The notes below the pieces were generated by a model. It searched no databases and was not told the DNA's origin. It saw only the letters and a program-made list of their open reading frames with translations. Below are positions 1 to 8,438 of a stretch of DNA of 64,000 nt, piece by piece. Origin of the DNA: Candidatus Fermentithermobacillaceae bacterium. GTDB lineage: Bacteria > Bacillota > Sulfobacillia > Fermentithermobacillales > DUSS01. The stretch spans positions 43,474 through 107,473 of the forward strand of contig DYEQ01000034.1 in assembly GCA_020725645.1 (NCBI GenBank), written 5' to 3'. The stretch's first letter is position 1. Each line of letters begins with the position of its first letter. A program made the position numbers and the translations under genes.

Positions 1-497
1 TCCGGAGGTGCGCAAGGAAGGTATCCGGCGTTATCTTTTACGTCGATGACCAACGCGTCAAGCCCGGAGTCGTCTAGAAACCTGATCAGGGGTAGGAAAA
101 ACTGGGGGTTGCCGGCCGTCCGCATGGTCACGTACAAGCCCCGGGCCTCGAGTCCCCGGTTCATCAGGTCCTTAAGTGCTTGAGCTCTGACTTCTTCCGG
201 ACTCGGCTTGTTCCCGGTACCAGCTTTTTCCCCGTTCCCCGAGGGCTCCTGCGAAATAGGTGGGGCCTCTTGCGGTTTGGGGGAAGATTCCCGGTACGTC
301 CCAGGATATTGAGCGTCCGGCAGATCCGGGCGTTCGCGCCCCACGGGAACGGTCACGGCCAGCATCACCGGCAGTAGGAGGTACAGAGCGACGATGCTCA
401 GGCGACCAAACCTGTTAGAAACCGGGCGACAGTCCGTCGGAGAACCCGTTTCCCCGGGCGGTTTCGTCCTTTTAGCCGACTCGGGATATTCGAACAA
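1..497 (-). CDS. DUF4015-type putative glycoside hydrolase, C-terminus cut by window edge
   Basis: I translated this by hand from the minus strand. It starts at a TTG (497-495) seven bases after a GGAGGT ribosome site, and the reading frame is still open at position 1. The N-terminus has one membrane segment or signal anchor (LSIVALYLLLPVMLAVTV, about residues 34-51), then a Pro/Ser-rich linker. From about residue 125 it matches the start of the DUF4015 fold (GLYVTMRTAGN, then LDALVIDVKDNAGY), a TIM-barrel family proposed to be extracellular glycoside hydrolases. About 165 codons are visible and the catalytic part is missing. The gene lies 91 bases downstream of cheX in the same direction with no obvious terminator between, so it may be read from the che operon. 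The family call is fairly secure; the substrate is unknown. Confidence 0.72.
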   Translation of the reverse strand, partial: MFEYPESAKRTKPPGETGSPTDCRPVSNRFGRLSIVALYLLLPVMLAVTVPVGRERPDLPDAQYPGTYRESSPKPQEAPPISQEPSGNGEKAGTGNKPSPEEVRAQALKDLMNRGLEARGLYVTMRTAGNPQFFLPLIRFLDDSGLDALVIDVKDNAGYLPCAPP

Positions 498-588
498 AGT
501 AGCGACCTCCGGTCCAAGTGAGAGTAGTTTCCCACATTCTTCGTGTTAGACTGGGATTTACCCTTCTTTGTTCCCGGAGGTCGTACCT

Positions 589-1068
589 CTATTTCGGGCC
601 TGTCGAATCATACCTGAGAGCTACCGATATCTCCAGGTAACCGAGCCTCAATTCCAGGGGTATCACCAACCTTTGGATGTCCAGGGTGGAGATGACCACT
701 CCCCGTCCGGCGATTATCGACGGCGGGCTCAACCGGCAGCGGAACCCCTCTTCCTCTAAACCGGAAGCAGCTCTTCCGGTGATGATGTTCCCCATCTCAG
801 CGATGGCCGACTCAGCCAGGGCATCGAAAACCGGCACCGGTTCCCCTATCAATACCGAGGCGATGCTCTTCGCGGTCCTCTCGGACATCGAATACAGTAC
901 AACACCCTCGGCGTCGCCCGTCACCCCTATGGCGACGTTCACCTCTCCGCTCGTGCACTTGGACGAATCGAGCCTGAGCTGACCTCTCGTGACCTCCATG
1001 TTCAAATGTTCCTCGAGGAAGCTGTACGCAGCTTTCAGGAACGGGTTTACTATTTCAGCTTTCAGCAT
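589..1068 (-). CDS. cheX: Chemotaxis protein CheX (CheY-P phosphatase family)
   Basis: This 159-residue protein belongs to the CheC/CheX/FliY family, which dephosphorylates CheY-P in the cytoplasm. The signature helix E91-M-G-N94-I-I-T-G carries the Glu/Asn pair that acts on the phospho-aspartate. A single such helix and the short length fit CheX rather than CheC. It is the last che gene of the cluster and starts 4 bases after the cheR stop. A separate cheC lies upstream in the same operon, so the organism encodes two members of this phosphatase family. Confidence 0.85.
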   Translation of the reverse strand: MLKAEIVNPFLKAAYSFLEEHLNMEVTRGQLRLDSSKCTSGEVNVAIGVTGDAEGVVLYSMSERTAKSIASVLIGEPVPVFDALAESAIAEMGNIITGRAASGLEEEGFRCRLSPPSIIAGRGVVISTLDIQRLVIPLELRLGYLEISVALRYDSTGPK

Positions 1069-1072
1069 TCCA

Positions 1073-1942
1073 TCATCCTCCTCGATGTTTCAGCCCTTTA
1101 GAAGAACCCCAGGGGCCCGGGTCATCCGGCATCCTCCGGTAGAATAGGGGATATTCCTGCTTCAGACCATAAGCACCTGGGGAGAAGATCGCTTCGGTTG
1201 CGCCGGTGAAGAGAAAACCTCCCGGCCTCAGTGAGGAAGAGAGCCCCCGTAAAACCCTTTCTTTCCCCTGGTCTTTAAAGTATATAATCACGTTCCGGCA
1301 GATCACGAGATCGAAACCGGTTGGATATTCCTCGCGGAGTAAATCGTGGTGCCGGAAGGAAACCAAGCTCTTTACGGCGGGCGACACCTCCCAGACGTCG
1401 CCGGCCCGGATAAAAAACCTGTCCTTCATATCCGCGGGAACACCCGCGAGCTCACTGTCGGTGTAACGACCGGTCCGGGCCTTCTCGAGGCTCTTTCGAT
1501 CGATGTCGGTGGCCAGGATCCTGTGATACCTTTCGGGATAAGCGTCCGCCAGGAGTAAAGCCAGAGAGTAGGGTTCATGACCCCCCGAACACCCTGCGCT
1601 CCACGCATTCACCCCTGCGTGCGCCGGGAGGGCTTTTACGATTTCAGGCAAAACTCTCTCCCTGAGAGTTCCCCAGTGCTCTGGGTTTCTGAAAAACTCG
1701 GAAACGTTGATCGTCAGAAAATCCAGGATTTCTCTAAGCTTTGTCGGATCCCGCTGGATAAGCATTCCATAAGCGAAGAAATCGGGCAAGCCCCTTCTGC
1801 GCCTGAAGGCGTCGAGCCTCCTGTGCATCTGCTGGTCCTTGTAATCCGCGAGGTCGATCCCGGAAAGCTCTTTGAGCTTCCGCCGGAAATACGCGTAGTC
1901 CTGCCCGTATTGGCCGATATCATCTTCTAAGGGCTTGCTCAC
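1073..1942 (-). CDS. cheR: Chemotaxis protein methyltransferase CheR
   Basis: CheR methylates glutamates on chemoreceptors using S-adenosylmethionine. The 289-residue protein has the small helical CheR N-domain (about 1-75) and the SAM-binding domain. Motif I reads WSAGCSGGHEPYSLAL (near residues 113-128); most CheR proteins have S-T-G-E-E-P here, so GGHEP is a mild variant. The motif VICRNVIIYF (near 205-215) is typical of the family. Its start overlaps the cheB stop by four bases (ATGA), which implies translational coupling. It counteracts the demethylase CheB encoded just upstream. Confidence 0.93.
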   Translation of the reverse strand: MSKPLEDDIGQYGQDYAYFRRKLKELSGIDLADYKDQQMHRRLDAFRRRRGLPDFFAYGMLIQRDPTKLREILDFLTINVSEFFRNPEHWGTLRERVLPEIVKALPAHAGVNAWSAGCSGGHEPYSLALLLADAYPERYHRILATDIDRKSLEKARTGRYTDSELAGVPADMKDRFFIRAGDVWEVSPAVKSLVSFRHHDLLREEYPTGFDLVICRNVIIYFKDQGKERVLRGLSSSLRPGGFLFTGATEAIFSPGAYGLKQEYPLFYRRMPDDPGPWGSSKGLKHRGG

Positions 1943-2964
1943 CGGCTTTCCAACTCCTTTACCAGAGCGTTAATGGTGGGCGCCATCTGTTCGATGGGCA
2001 GCACCACATCGGCGGAGCCGAGCTCCACCGTAGCCCTGGGCATGCCCCACACTACCGAGGTGCTTTCGTCCTGTACCAGAACCCTGGCCCCCGCCTTCTT
2101 GGCGGCCCTGGCGCCCCTCGCTCCATCAAACCCCATGCCCGTCAGGATCGCTATGATAAGCTTTGGACCCCAGAATCTGGATGCGTCTTCTATGGCCACA
2201 TCCACCGACGGCCTTACGCCGTGAACCGGGCTCCCCTCGTCGAGAAATACTGCTGTCGGCGACGAAAGCCTCAGATGGTAACCACCTTTGGCCACGATGA
2301 CCTTGCCCTTTTCCAACTCCTGTCCGTCGAAAGCTTCCTCCACCCGCAATTTGGATACCGAGTCCAGCCTGCGAGCCAGGGACGACGTGAACCCCGCCGG
2401 CATATGCTGAACGATTATGCCTGATACTCCGGGGTCGATTCCCACCATGATTTCCTCGAGGGCCTGGGGACCACCGGTAGACGCTCCGAGCAGGACAAGG
2501 GATTGGGGCGGCTCGGCGGACGGCGACTTTGCCTCCCTCGTTTCCCTCACTTTACCCATTCTAACCCGGGCATGGGCCACAGCCAGGGTCTTCGATACGA
2601 GTTCTTCGGAAACCTTGGATAGAGAGAGGGGCCCTCCGTCGGGCTTGGGCAGGAAGTCCACCGCCCCCAGGGATAAAGCTTCTATTGTGGTCCGGGCTCC
2701 CTTCTGAGTGCGAGACGAGAACATTAGAACTGGAGTGGGATGGCGCTTCATTATCTGTTTAAGAGCTTCGAGCCCCGACATCCGGGGCATTTCCACGTCC
2801 AGTATTACGACATCCGGATCGAGTTCCAGGACCTTTTCCACGGCCTGGACGCCGTCGGTCGCCTCTCCGACGACGGAAAACCTTGCGTCGCCTTCGAAGC
2901 TCTTCTTCACGATATGTCTCGCGAGAAATGAATCGTCGCAGACCAGAACCCTCACCGGTTTCAT
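1939..2964 (-). CDS. cheB: Chemotaxis response regulator protein-glutamate methylesterase CheB
   Basis: CheB removes methyl groups from chemoreceptors and deamidates receptor glutamines, controlled by phosphorylation from CheA. The 341-residue protein has an N-terminal receiver domain (1-125) with the DD pair in VLVCDDS, phospho-acceptor Asp in VVILDVEMPR and Lys in DFLPKP. The C-terminal esterase domain carries Ser in LGASTGGP, His in VQHMPAGF and Asp in GMGFDGA. Length and architecture are standard. It is translationally coupled to cheR downstream and lies 21 bases after cheY. Confidence 0.95.
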   Translation of the reverse strand: MKPVRVLVCDDSFLARHIVKKSFEGDARFSVVGEATDGVQAVEKVLELDPDVVILDVEMPRMSGLEALKQIMKRHPTPVLMFSSRTQKGARTTIEALSLGAVDFLPKPDGGPLSLSKVSEELVSKTLAVAHARVRMGKVRETREAKSPSAEPPQSLVLLGASTGGPQALEEIMVGIDPGVSGIIVQHMPAGFTSSLARRLDSVSKLRVEEAFDGQELEKGKVIVAKGGYHLRLSSPTAVFLDEGSPVHGVRPSVDVAIEDASRFWGPKLIIAILTGMGFDGARGARAAKKAGARVLVQDESTSVVWGMPRATVELGSADVVLPIEQMAPTINALVKELESR

Positions 2965-2985
2965 GCGGTTTTCTCCGCTCCTTCG

Positions 2986-3348
2986 CTAGGACTCAATCTG
3001 CTTCTTTACCGCCGCCAAAAGCTGTTCTGGCTCAAACGGTTTGAGCACGAAATCCTTGGCACCCGATTTGATGGCCTCCAGCACCATACTTCGCTGTCCG
3101 AGCGCAGTACACATTATCACCCGCGCCTCGGGGTGGTCCGCGAGGATCTTTTTGAGAACTGCTATTCCGTCCATCCCGGGCATCGTTATATCCATGAGGA
3201 CCACGTCCGGTCGTTCTTTGGCATACCTTTCCAGAGCTTCTTCGCCGTTGGAGGCCTCTACCACGCTATAGCCCTCGTCGGTGAGGAGCTTTGACGCTTT
3301 GGTCCGCATGAACACGGCATCGTCGACAACCAAGACCTTGGGCATCAT
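2986..3348 (-). CDS. cheY: Chemotaxis response regulator CheY
   Basis: A single receiver domain of 120 residues carries acidic residues DD at 9-10, phospho-acceptor Asp in VVLMDITMPG, Thr in MCTALGQ and Lys in DFVLKPF. CheY-P would bind the flagellar switch. The start is either of two adjacent ATG codons (3348 or 3345) behind GAGGTG. The 97-base gap to cheD upstream is the largest inside the operon and could hold a secondary promoter or RNA processing site, but no convincing promoter is visible there. Confidence 0.93.
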   Translation of the reverse strand: MMPKVLVVDDAVFMRTKASKLLTDEGYSVVEASNGEEALERYAKERPDVVLMDITMPGMDGIAVLKKILADHPEARVIMCTALGQRSMVLEAIKSGAKDFVLKPFEPEQLLAAVKKQIES

Positions 3349-3445
3349 CGATCACCTCGAATGCTTTAATCGATCTTCGCTCCGTCTACTCGTTGGACTC
3401 TTTTATTTGAATTGCAAGGGTGAGGCACCCGGCGCTCCAGAGGAG

Positions 3446-3988
3446 CTATATCTCCTTTTTGACCCCGAACGCCGTCGCCACCGTCGTCCTACCGGTCCGG
3501 ATCTCCAGTCGCATCGTCCTGCCGCAGTTTCCCCCGACGTCCGAACCCACGATCGGGATGGAATGCTTTTGGAGGATTTCCACCACTGCACTGACGTTTT
3601 GAGCTCCGATGTCCGGCATTTCCCTGAACAGCCCGGGAAATAGACTCGCACCCCCTGCCATCCGCGCCACGAGTCTCTTCCGGCTCGCCCCCTTTCGTTC
3701 CATTCTCTCGATGAGAAGAGGTACGCCTATGTCCGCAAACCGGGGTGCCTCCTCAAGCCGGGAAATTTCGCGCCCGTTGGAGGAAGGGAGAAAAACGTGG
3801 GCCATCCCTCCGATCCGCTCCACCGGATCCCACAATGTCAGCCCTACGCAGGATCCTAGGGAGTACGCAACCAGAAGATCCTCCGGTCTATCCGACCAAG
3901 CTATTTGTCCGAGCTTGACTACGATTACGTTCTGCTTGACTTCCGCCATCGTCCCTTGCCTCTTTGCCTCGGATTTGACTAGCTTCAT
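3446..3988 (-). CDS. cheD: Chemoreceptor glutamine deamidase CheD
   Basis: CheD deamidates receptor glutamines and in Bacillus-type systems partners with CheC to adjust CheY-P levels. The 180-residue protein shows the catalytic Cys in YSLGSCVGLTLWDP, the His in GGMAHVFLP and the Thr/Arg-containing GRTMRLEIRTGR near the C-terminus. Its ATG overlaps the cheC stop by four bases, so cheC and cheD are translated together, in keeping with their physical partnership. A second Met at residue 14 is an alternative start, but the coupled ATG is preferred. Confidence 0.92.
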   Translation of the reverse strand: MKLVKSEAKRQGTMAEVKQNVIVVKLGQIAWSDRPEDLLVAYSLGSCVGLTLWDPVERIGGMAHVFLPSSNGREISRLEEAPRFADIGVPLLIERMERKGASRKRLVARMAGGASLFPGLFREMPDIGAQNVSAVVEILQKHSIPIVGSDVGGNCGRTMRLEIRTGRTTVATAFGVKKEI

Positions 3989-4536
3989 TCAGGAAGGAAT
4001 ATCATTTCCGCTCCGGCATCCGTCTGTCCCAGCTTCATCCTCACATCCACTACGGGGACTTTCTCCGACAAAACCGTTCCGGAAACCAGAGCTGCCTCGA
4101 GGATGGCCCCCGCCATATCCCGAACGATACAGGGCGGTGAGGGTCTGAGAGTGCTTTCCGTCCCGTCCGCGATGGCGTTCAAGGCAGCGGAGCCGAGGAT
4201 GTTTGATACCTCGCTTACGACCGATTCCAGAAGATCTTCCGTCTCCTCCTCTTTGAGCTCGGCGCAGAACTCCGGAGCGAGGGCGCGGGCGAGGTCTTTG
4301 GCGTTATCGGGACGGTACAGGATCAAGATCTGCCCCCGGCAGTCTCCGGAAAACCGGATGTACGACGCAAGGACTACCGAGTCAGGCGCCCCTGCCAGAA
4401 AGGGGACCTCGCTCAAGCTCATCTCGGATCTTTTGACCGACGTCACCTCTACGTCCTTTCCGGTCAGGGTGCCCAGGGTTTTCCTCGCCGACTCAAGACC
4501 CTCGCCGATATGCCTTATGACATCATCATAGTTCAC
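3985..4536 (-). CDS. cheC: CheC-like chemotaxis phosphatase with one degenerate active site
   Basis: This 183-residue member of the CheC/CheX/FliY family has CheC length and position (cheA-cheC-cheD). The second active-site helix is intact, with the Glu/Asn pair in SEVSNILGSAAL. The first site, normally E-I-G-N-I-G-A-G, is replaced by RHIGEGLESA and lacks the Glu-x-x-Asn arrangement, so only one catalytic face seems present. It lies 34 bases after cheA and overlaps cheD by four bases. Assignment as CheC rests on length, synteny and CheD coupling; biochemically it may act more like a single-site variant. Confidence 0.82.
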   Translation of the reverse strand: MNYDDVIRHIGEGLESARKTLGTLTGKDVEVTSVKRSEMSLSEVPFLAGAPDSVVLASYIRFSGDCRGQILILYRPDNAKDLARALAPEFCAELKEEETEDLLESVVSEVSNILGSAALNAIADGTESTLRPSPPCIVRDMAGAILEAALVSGTVLSEKVPVVDVRMKLGQTDAGAEMIFLPE

Positions 4537-4570
4537 TTCGTTCTCACGCCCCCCTCCCGGCCGGGTCGGG

Positions 4571-6790
4571 CTATACCAGGTAGTTCACATCCAAGATGAC
4601 GGCGGGGTCTCCGTCGGCCAGGATCGTAGCTCCGGCGACCCCCCGCACCCGCGAAAGCAAGCGCCCCATCTCTTTGACCACGATTTCCTCCTCACCCAGT
4701 AGGTCGTCCACCGCAAGGGCCATCAGGCTCTTCCCGTTTCTTGTGAGAAGGGCGTATTGGCAGGACTTGCCCACGTTCCACATGGCACCCTCGAGAACGC
4801 CCTGGAGGGATATGAGAGGAAACACCTTTCCCCTCACCACAATGGTGGGTTTTCCCTGTATCGTCTGGAGGTCGTCGCCGGAAAAGTCCACGACCTCCTC
4901 CACAGAAGAAGTGGGAACCGCGTAGATCCACCCTCCAGCCAGGACGAGGAGAGCTCGCATGATCGCCAGCGTGAGGGGAAGCCGCATCGTCACAGTGGTT
5001 CCTTGACCCCTCCTGGTCCTCACTTCGACGGTGCCGTTTACCCGCTCGAGGTTCTCCCTGACCACGTCCATTCCGACTCCACGACCCGAGACCTCGGTGG
5101 GCTTTTCAGCTGTGGAGAAACCGGGGAGGAATATGAGCTCGAGAGCTTGTTTCTCGTCGATCTTGGAGACATCTTCGCTGGACAACAGGCCTTTCTTTAC
5201 CGCTGATTCCTTTACCTTCTCCACGTCCACCCCGGCACCGTCGTCTTCCACCTGAATTAAAACGTGGTTTTCTTGGTGCCAGGCGGACAGGCGAATCACA
5301 CCCCCGGGTGGCTTACCCTTCCTTCGTCGCTCCTCCGGGGTTTCGATACCGTGGTCGACGGCGTTTCTAAGAATGTGGATGAGGGGATCATCTATAGCTT
5401 CAATGACGGTCCTGTCGAGTTCGGTGTCTTCCCCGCTCATCTCGAACCTGATCTGTTTGCCGCACTTTACGCTGAGATCCCTTATGAGCCGCGGGAACTT
5501 GGCGAAGATGTTTTTGAGCGGAAGGAGTCTCGCCCGCATTATACCCTCCTGTAGTTCCTGGCTGATTCTCTGGAGGTGGGCCGCGAGCGTGCCGATGTCC
5601 TGGCCCGTGGCGGCTGTTTCGTCAGCAGCTTGTAGCTTCGAAGCGATCTGGGTGAGCCTGGTCCTCTGTATCACAAGCTCTCCCACAGTATCCATCAGGA
5701 AATCGAGGAGGGAGACATCTACCCGGACTGTTTTGCCCAGGTCGGTCTTCCTGACGAGAGGTGCATGCTGTGCCGGTGCGACAGCTTCTGCCTGTTTTGA
5801 ACCCCCCCGGTTCCCCGTTCCCCGCTCCCCGGTATCTTCGGGGGCCTCTTCGCTTTGTCCTTGAAATTCGCGTCCGCCGTCCGCGACCGAACCACTGTCT
5901 CCGGCCGAACGTCCCCCGGGTACCCCGGTAGCGGTCGTTGGTTCAGCCTGAACCGGGGGTTCGCCGGCTGTGCCGTGTGCCGGAGGTTCGAGCTCTTCCG
6001 GTGCCGGGGAAGTCTCGTCGACTTCCTGAGCCCTTGACTGGTCCACCGGTTCGACCGAAGCCAGGGTCACGTCGGTGACCGAAGAGACGGCCCTTACCAC
6101 TGCTTCCCCTTTCTCCGCCGGGGTGAAGTAAACCGAAAGTTCCTCGCCTACCGCGTCCCTCTCGATTTCCTCCGTCGAAGGAATGGATCCGAGGACGTCA
6201 GCTATCTCGTCCGCATAGGTAATGACCTGGAAGGCCCTGACCGACAAAAAGGGCGCCTCCCGGCGGAACTTCACCTTGAGTACCGCGGGGGTCTTGCCTT
6301 GCGCAAGTGCGTTTTCAATTGCTTCTTCGAGAGGAGGCGGTAATCTCGTTTCACTTCCACCAGTGCCGGAAAGGGAATTCCCGGTGGGCCCGGCCGCCTT
6401 TGACGGCGAAAAGGCCCCTATAGCTTCAAGAAGGCTCACAGGGGAAGGGCGGGAAAGACCCGTCGAAAGAGCTTCTCGCCAGAGCTTGAGCCAGTCCAAG
6501 ACGGAGAACAGGAGATTCACCATGGACGAATCGAGGTGCCTCGACCCGGAACGGACTTCATCGAGGACAGTTTCCATGGCATGTGTGACCTTTACGCCGT
6601 CTTCCAGGCCGAGGGTCGCTGCACCGCCCTTTATGGTATGCATGGCCCTGAAGACCTCGGAGATGAGGCCGGGATCGCCCGGGGACTTTTCCAGCTCTAC
6701 CAAATTAGCTTCGGTGAGCTCTACCATTTCCCCCAGCTCATCCAGGAATATCCTGAATTCCTCAGAATCCTCGATGGACGCCGCTGCCAT
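4571..6790 (-). CDS. cheA: Chemotaxis sensor histidine kinase CheA
   Basis: CheA autophosphorylates in receptor arrays and passes phosphate to CheY and CheB. The 739-residue protein has an HPt domain with phospho-His51 (MHTIKGGAATLG), a poorly conserved P2 region, a long Glu/Gly/Pro/Thr-rich linker (about 255-345), the dimerization domain (VDVSLLDFLMDTVGELV), an HATPase domain with N box LRNAVDHGIE and G boxes EDDGAGV and GRGVGMDV, and a C-terminal CheW-like domain. It shares one base with the upstream cheW stop (TGATG), implying tight coupling. All kinase motifs are intact. Confidence 0.96.
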   Translation of the reverse strand: MAAASIEDSEEFRIFLDELGEMVELTEANLVELEKSPGDPGLISEVFRAMHTIKGGAATLGLEDGVKVTHAMETVLDEVRSGSRHLDSSMVNLLFSVLDWLKLWREALSTGLSRPSPVSLLEAIGAFSPSKAAGPTGNSLSGTGGSETRLPPPLEEAIENALAQGKTPAVLKVKFRREAPFLSVRAFQVITYADEIADVLGSIPSTEEIERDAVGEELSVYFTPAEKGEAVVRAVSSVTDVTLASVEPVDQSRAQEVDETSPAPEELEPPAHGTAGEPPVQAEPTTATGVPGGRSAGDSGSVADGGREFQGQSEEAPEDTGERGTGNRGGSKQAEAVAPAQHAPLVRKTDLGKTVRVDVSLLDFLMDTVGELVIQRTRLTQIASKLQAADETAATGQDIGTLAAHLQRISQELQEGIMRARLLPLKNIFAKFPRLIRDLSVKCGKQIRFEMSGEDTELDRTVIEAIDDPLIHILRNAVDHGIETPEERRRKGKPPGGVIRLSAWHQENHVLIQVEDDGAGVDVEKVKESAVKKGLLSSEDVSKIDEKQALELIFLPGFSTAEKPTEVSGRGVGMDVVRENLERVNGTVEVRTRRGQGTTVTMRLPLTLAIMRALLVLAGGWIYAVPTSSVEEVVDFSGDDLQTIQGKPTIVVRGKVFPLISLQGVLEGAMWNVGKSCQYALLTRNGKSLMALAVDDLLGEEEIVVKEMGRLLSRVRGVAGATILADGDPAVILDVNYLV

Positions 6791-7299
6791 CAGCTATCAC
6801 CCTCGTCCAGAACTGCGTGAGCCAGGTCCATTTCCTTGAGCATCCTCTTTTCTGCGTCGGTGATGATCTTGGCTATGTCGAGAAGGATGATGAGCCTGTC
6901 TTCGGTCTTGGCGATACCGATGAGATACTGCGCTTCGGGCCCCGTGACCATGGGCGAAGGAGGCTCAATGGCGGAATCCGGCACTCTCATCACGGAGAAC
7001 ACCGAATCCACGATGATGCCGACGATTTCGCCGTCCACGTCCGTTACGACGATCCGCTGGTCCTCATCGGGGGGTTTTACGTCAAAACCGAAGTGCTTCC
7101 TGAGATCCAGGACGGGAATGACCCGACCTCTCAAGTTGATGATACCTTGGACGAACTCTGGGGTCCTCGGGACCGGGGTTATCCTTTGCATGACGATGAT
7201 CTCCCGGACGGACGCGATATCCACGCCGTAGGACTCGGTCCCAAGGGAAAAGACGACTATTTGCCTTTCGCTTCCGCCGGTTTGAGTTTCGGCAGCCAA
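6790..7299 (-). CDS. cheW: Chemotaxis coupling protein CheW
   Basis: A 169-residue CheW-domain protein bridging chemoreceptors and CheA. It carries the characteristic SVREIIVMQRITPVPRTP and FVQGIINLRGRVIPVLDLR segments. The start is a TTG (7299-7297) preceded by AAGGGGGG. It is the first gene of the leftward che operon; the region between it and the aminopeptidase terminator (7300-7368) must hold the promoter. The C-terminal tail after the CheW domain is slightly long. Confidence 0.94.
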   Translation of the reverse strand: MAAETQTGGSERQIVVFSLGTESYGVDIASVREIIVMQRITPVPRTPEFVQGIINLRGRVIPVLDLRKHFGFDVKPPDEDQRIVVTDVDGEIVGIIVDSVFSVMRVPDSAIEPPSPMVTGPEAQYLIGIAKTEDRLIILLDIAKIITDAEKRMLKEMDLAHAVLDEGDS

Positions 7300-7320
7300 C
7301 TGACACGCCCCCCTTCGCTC

Positions 7321-7345
7321 CTCTCAAATGATCATCGATTGAGAG
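7321..7345. promoter_or_regulatory. Inverted repeat upstream of cheW
   Basis: Seven-base arms CTCTCAA and TTGAGAG (7321-7327 and 7339-7345) are separated by 11 bases and lie just upstream of the cheW ribosome site. The spacing fits either a dimeric operator for the che operon or a weak 5' UTR hairpin. No regulator is identified, and no clear sigma-28 or sigma-A promoter was recognised beside it. Confidence 0.3.
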
Positions 7346-7368
7346 GACCCATGAATTGAGTCCTTCCT

Positions 7369-7405
7369 AAAAAGACTCCGGGCGCCGGAAGTTCGGCGCC
7401 CGGAG
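7369..7405 (-). terminator. Rho-independent terminator after the M42 peptidase operon
   Basis: A perfect 12-bp GC-rich stem (CTCCGGGCGCCG, 7376-7387, pairing with 7394-7405) with a 6-base loop is followed on the minus strand by GTC and five T residues (7373-7369). It sits 25 bases past the stop of the last M42 gene and separates that operon from cheW. Confidence 0.85.
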
Positions 7406-7430
7406 ATAGCTCTTCGAGAAAACTCGTAAC

Positions 7431-8438
7431 CTAGAAATCGAGGGGACTTTCCACCGCTGCGACGAGTAGGTTTATGCAGGCCTCCACATCGTTCTCGTCC
7501 ACGACTTCGGAGGGACTATGGATGTACCTGCAAGGAACCGAGATAACCGCGGCCGGAACTCCCGCTTTCGTCATTTGAATCGCTCCGGAGTCTGTTCCAC
7601 CGGCCTCGAGAACCTCGAGCTGATAAGGAATGTTCCTCTCCGCGGCGAGCTTTTCCAGGTATTTTCTGAGTCCGGGGTGGCAAATCAAACTCGAGTCCTT
7701 GACCTTTATAGCTGCGCCCTTACCGAGGGAAACGTCCATCGTGATCCCTTTGGGAGTATCGCCCGTACGCGTCACGTCGACCGCGATGCCGGCGTCGGGT
7801 TCTATTCCGAACGCGGCCACTTTCGCACCTCTCAAACCCACCTCTTCCTGAACGGCGAATACCCCGTAAATGGTGTGCATGGGCGATTTCATTCTCCTCA
7901 GAGTCTCCATCACGACCACGCAGCCGATCCGGTCATCCATGGCTTTCGAAACTATGCGGGACCCCATCCTTTCCGCATACCTCTGAAAAGCGGCCATGTC
8001 CCCAACGCGCACCTTCGACTCAGCCTCGGCCTTATCCCTCGCTCCAATGTCTATGAAAAGCTTTTCTAGCTTGATCTCTTTCGGGTCATCGATCTTCTCG
8101 ATCCCCACCACGCCGGTGGTGCCGTTGGCAAAGTACACCCTCTCCCCAAGGGTGATGTAGGGGTTCACCCCGCCCACGTTGGAGAACCTGAGAAAGCCCT
8201 TGTCATCGACGTGGGTCACGATGAGCCCTATTTCGTCCATGTGGGCGTCTAGCAGCACTTTCTTGCCGCCGGCGGGTCCCTTCTTCACGCAGATGAGGTT
8301 CCCGAGCGGGTCGGTTTTCACTTCATCCACGTAGTCCTTGACGCGGTCCTTGATGAACTCCCTGATAGGCTCCTCAGAGCCCGAAGGTCCGAAAGCTTCG
8401 GTTGCGCCCTTGATCAACTGGAACATTTCTTCGGTCAC
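7431..8438 (-). CDS. M42 family metallopeptidase (endoglucanase/aminopeptidase-like), copy 1
   Basis: A cytoplasmic di-metal aminopeptidase of the M42 (TET-type, FrvX/YsdC/CelM) family, 335 residues. Metal and catalytic motifs are visible: LLDAHMDEIG (His, Asp), VQEEVGLRGA (catalytic Glu and Glu ligand), AVDVTRTGD (Asp ligand) and YIHSPSE (His ligand). M42 enzymes form dodecameric shells that trim peptides. It is the last of three tandem paralogs and its ATG overlaps the stop of copy 2 by four bases. The common annotation 'endoglucanase M' is historical; peptidase activity is the safer call. Substrate preference cannot be read from the sequence. Confidence 0.92.
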   Translation of the reverse strand: MTEEMFQLIKGATEAFGPSGSEEPIREFIKDRVKDYVDEVKTDPLGNLICVKKGPAGGKKVLLDAHMDEIGLIVTHVDDKGFLRFSNVGGVNPYITLGERVYFANGTTGVVGIEKIDDPKEIKLEKLFIDIGARDKAEAESKVRVGDMAAFQRYAERMGSRIVSKAMDDRIGCVVVMETLRRMKSPMHTIYGVFAVQEEVGLRGAKVAAFGIEPDAGIAVDVTRTGDTPKGITMDVSLGKGAAIKVKDSSLICHPGLRKYLEKLAAERNIPYQLEVLEAGGTDSGAIQMTKAGVPAAVISVPCRYIHSPSEVVDENDVEACINLLVAAVESPLDF

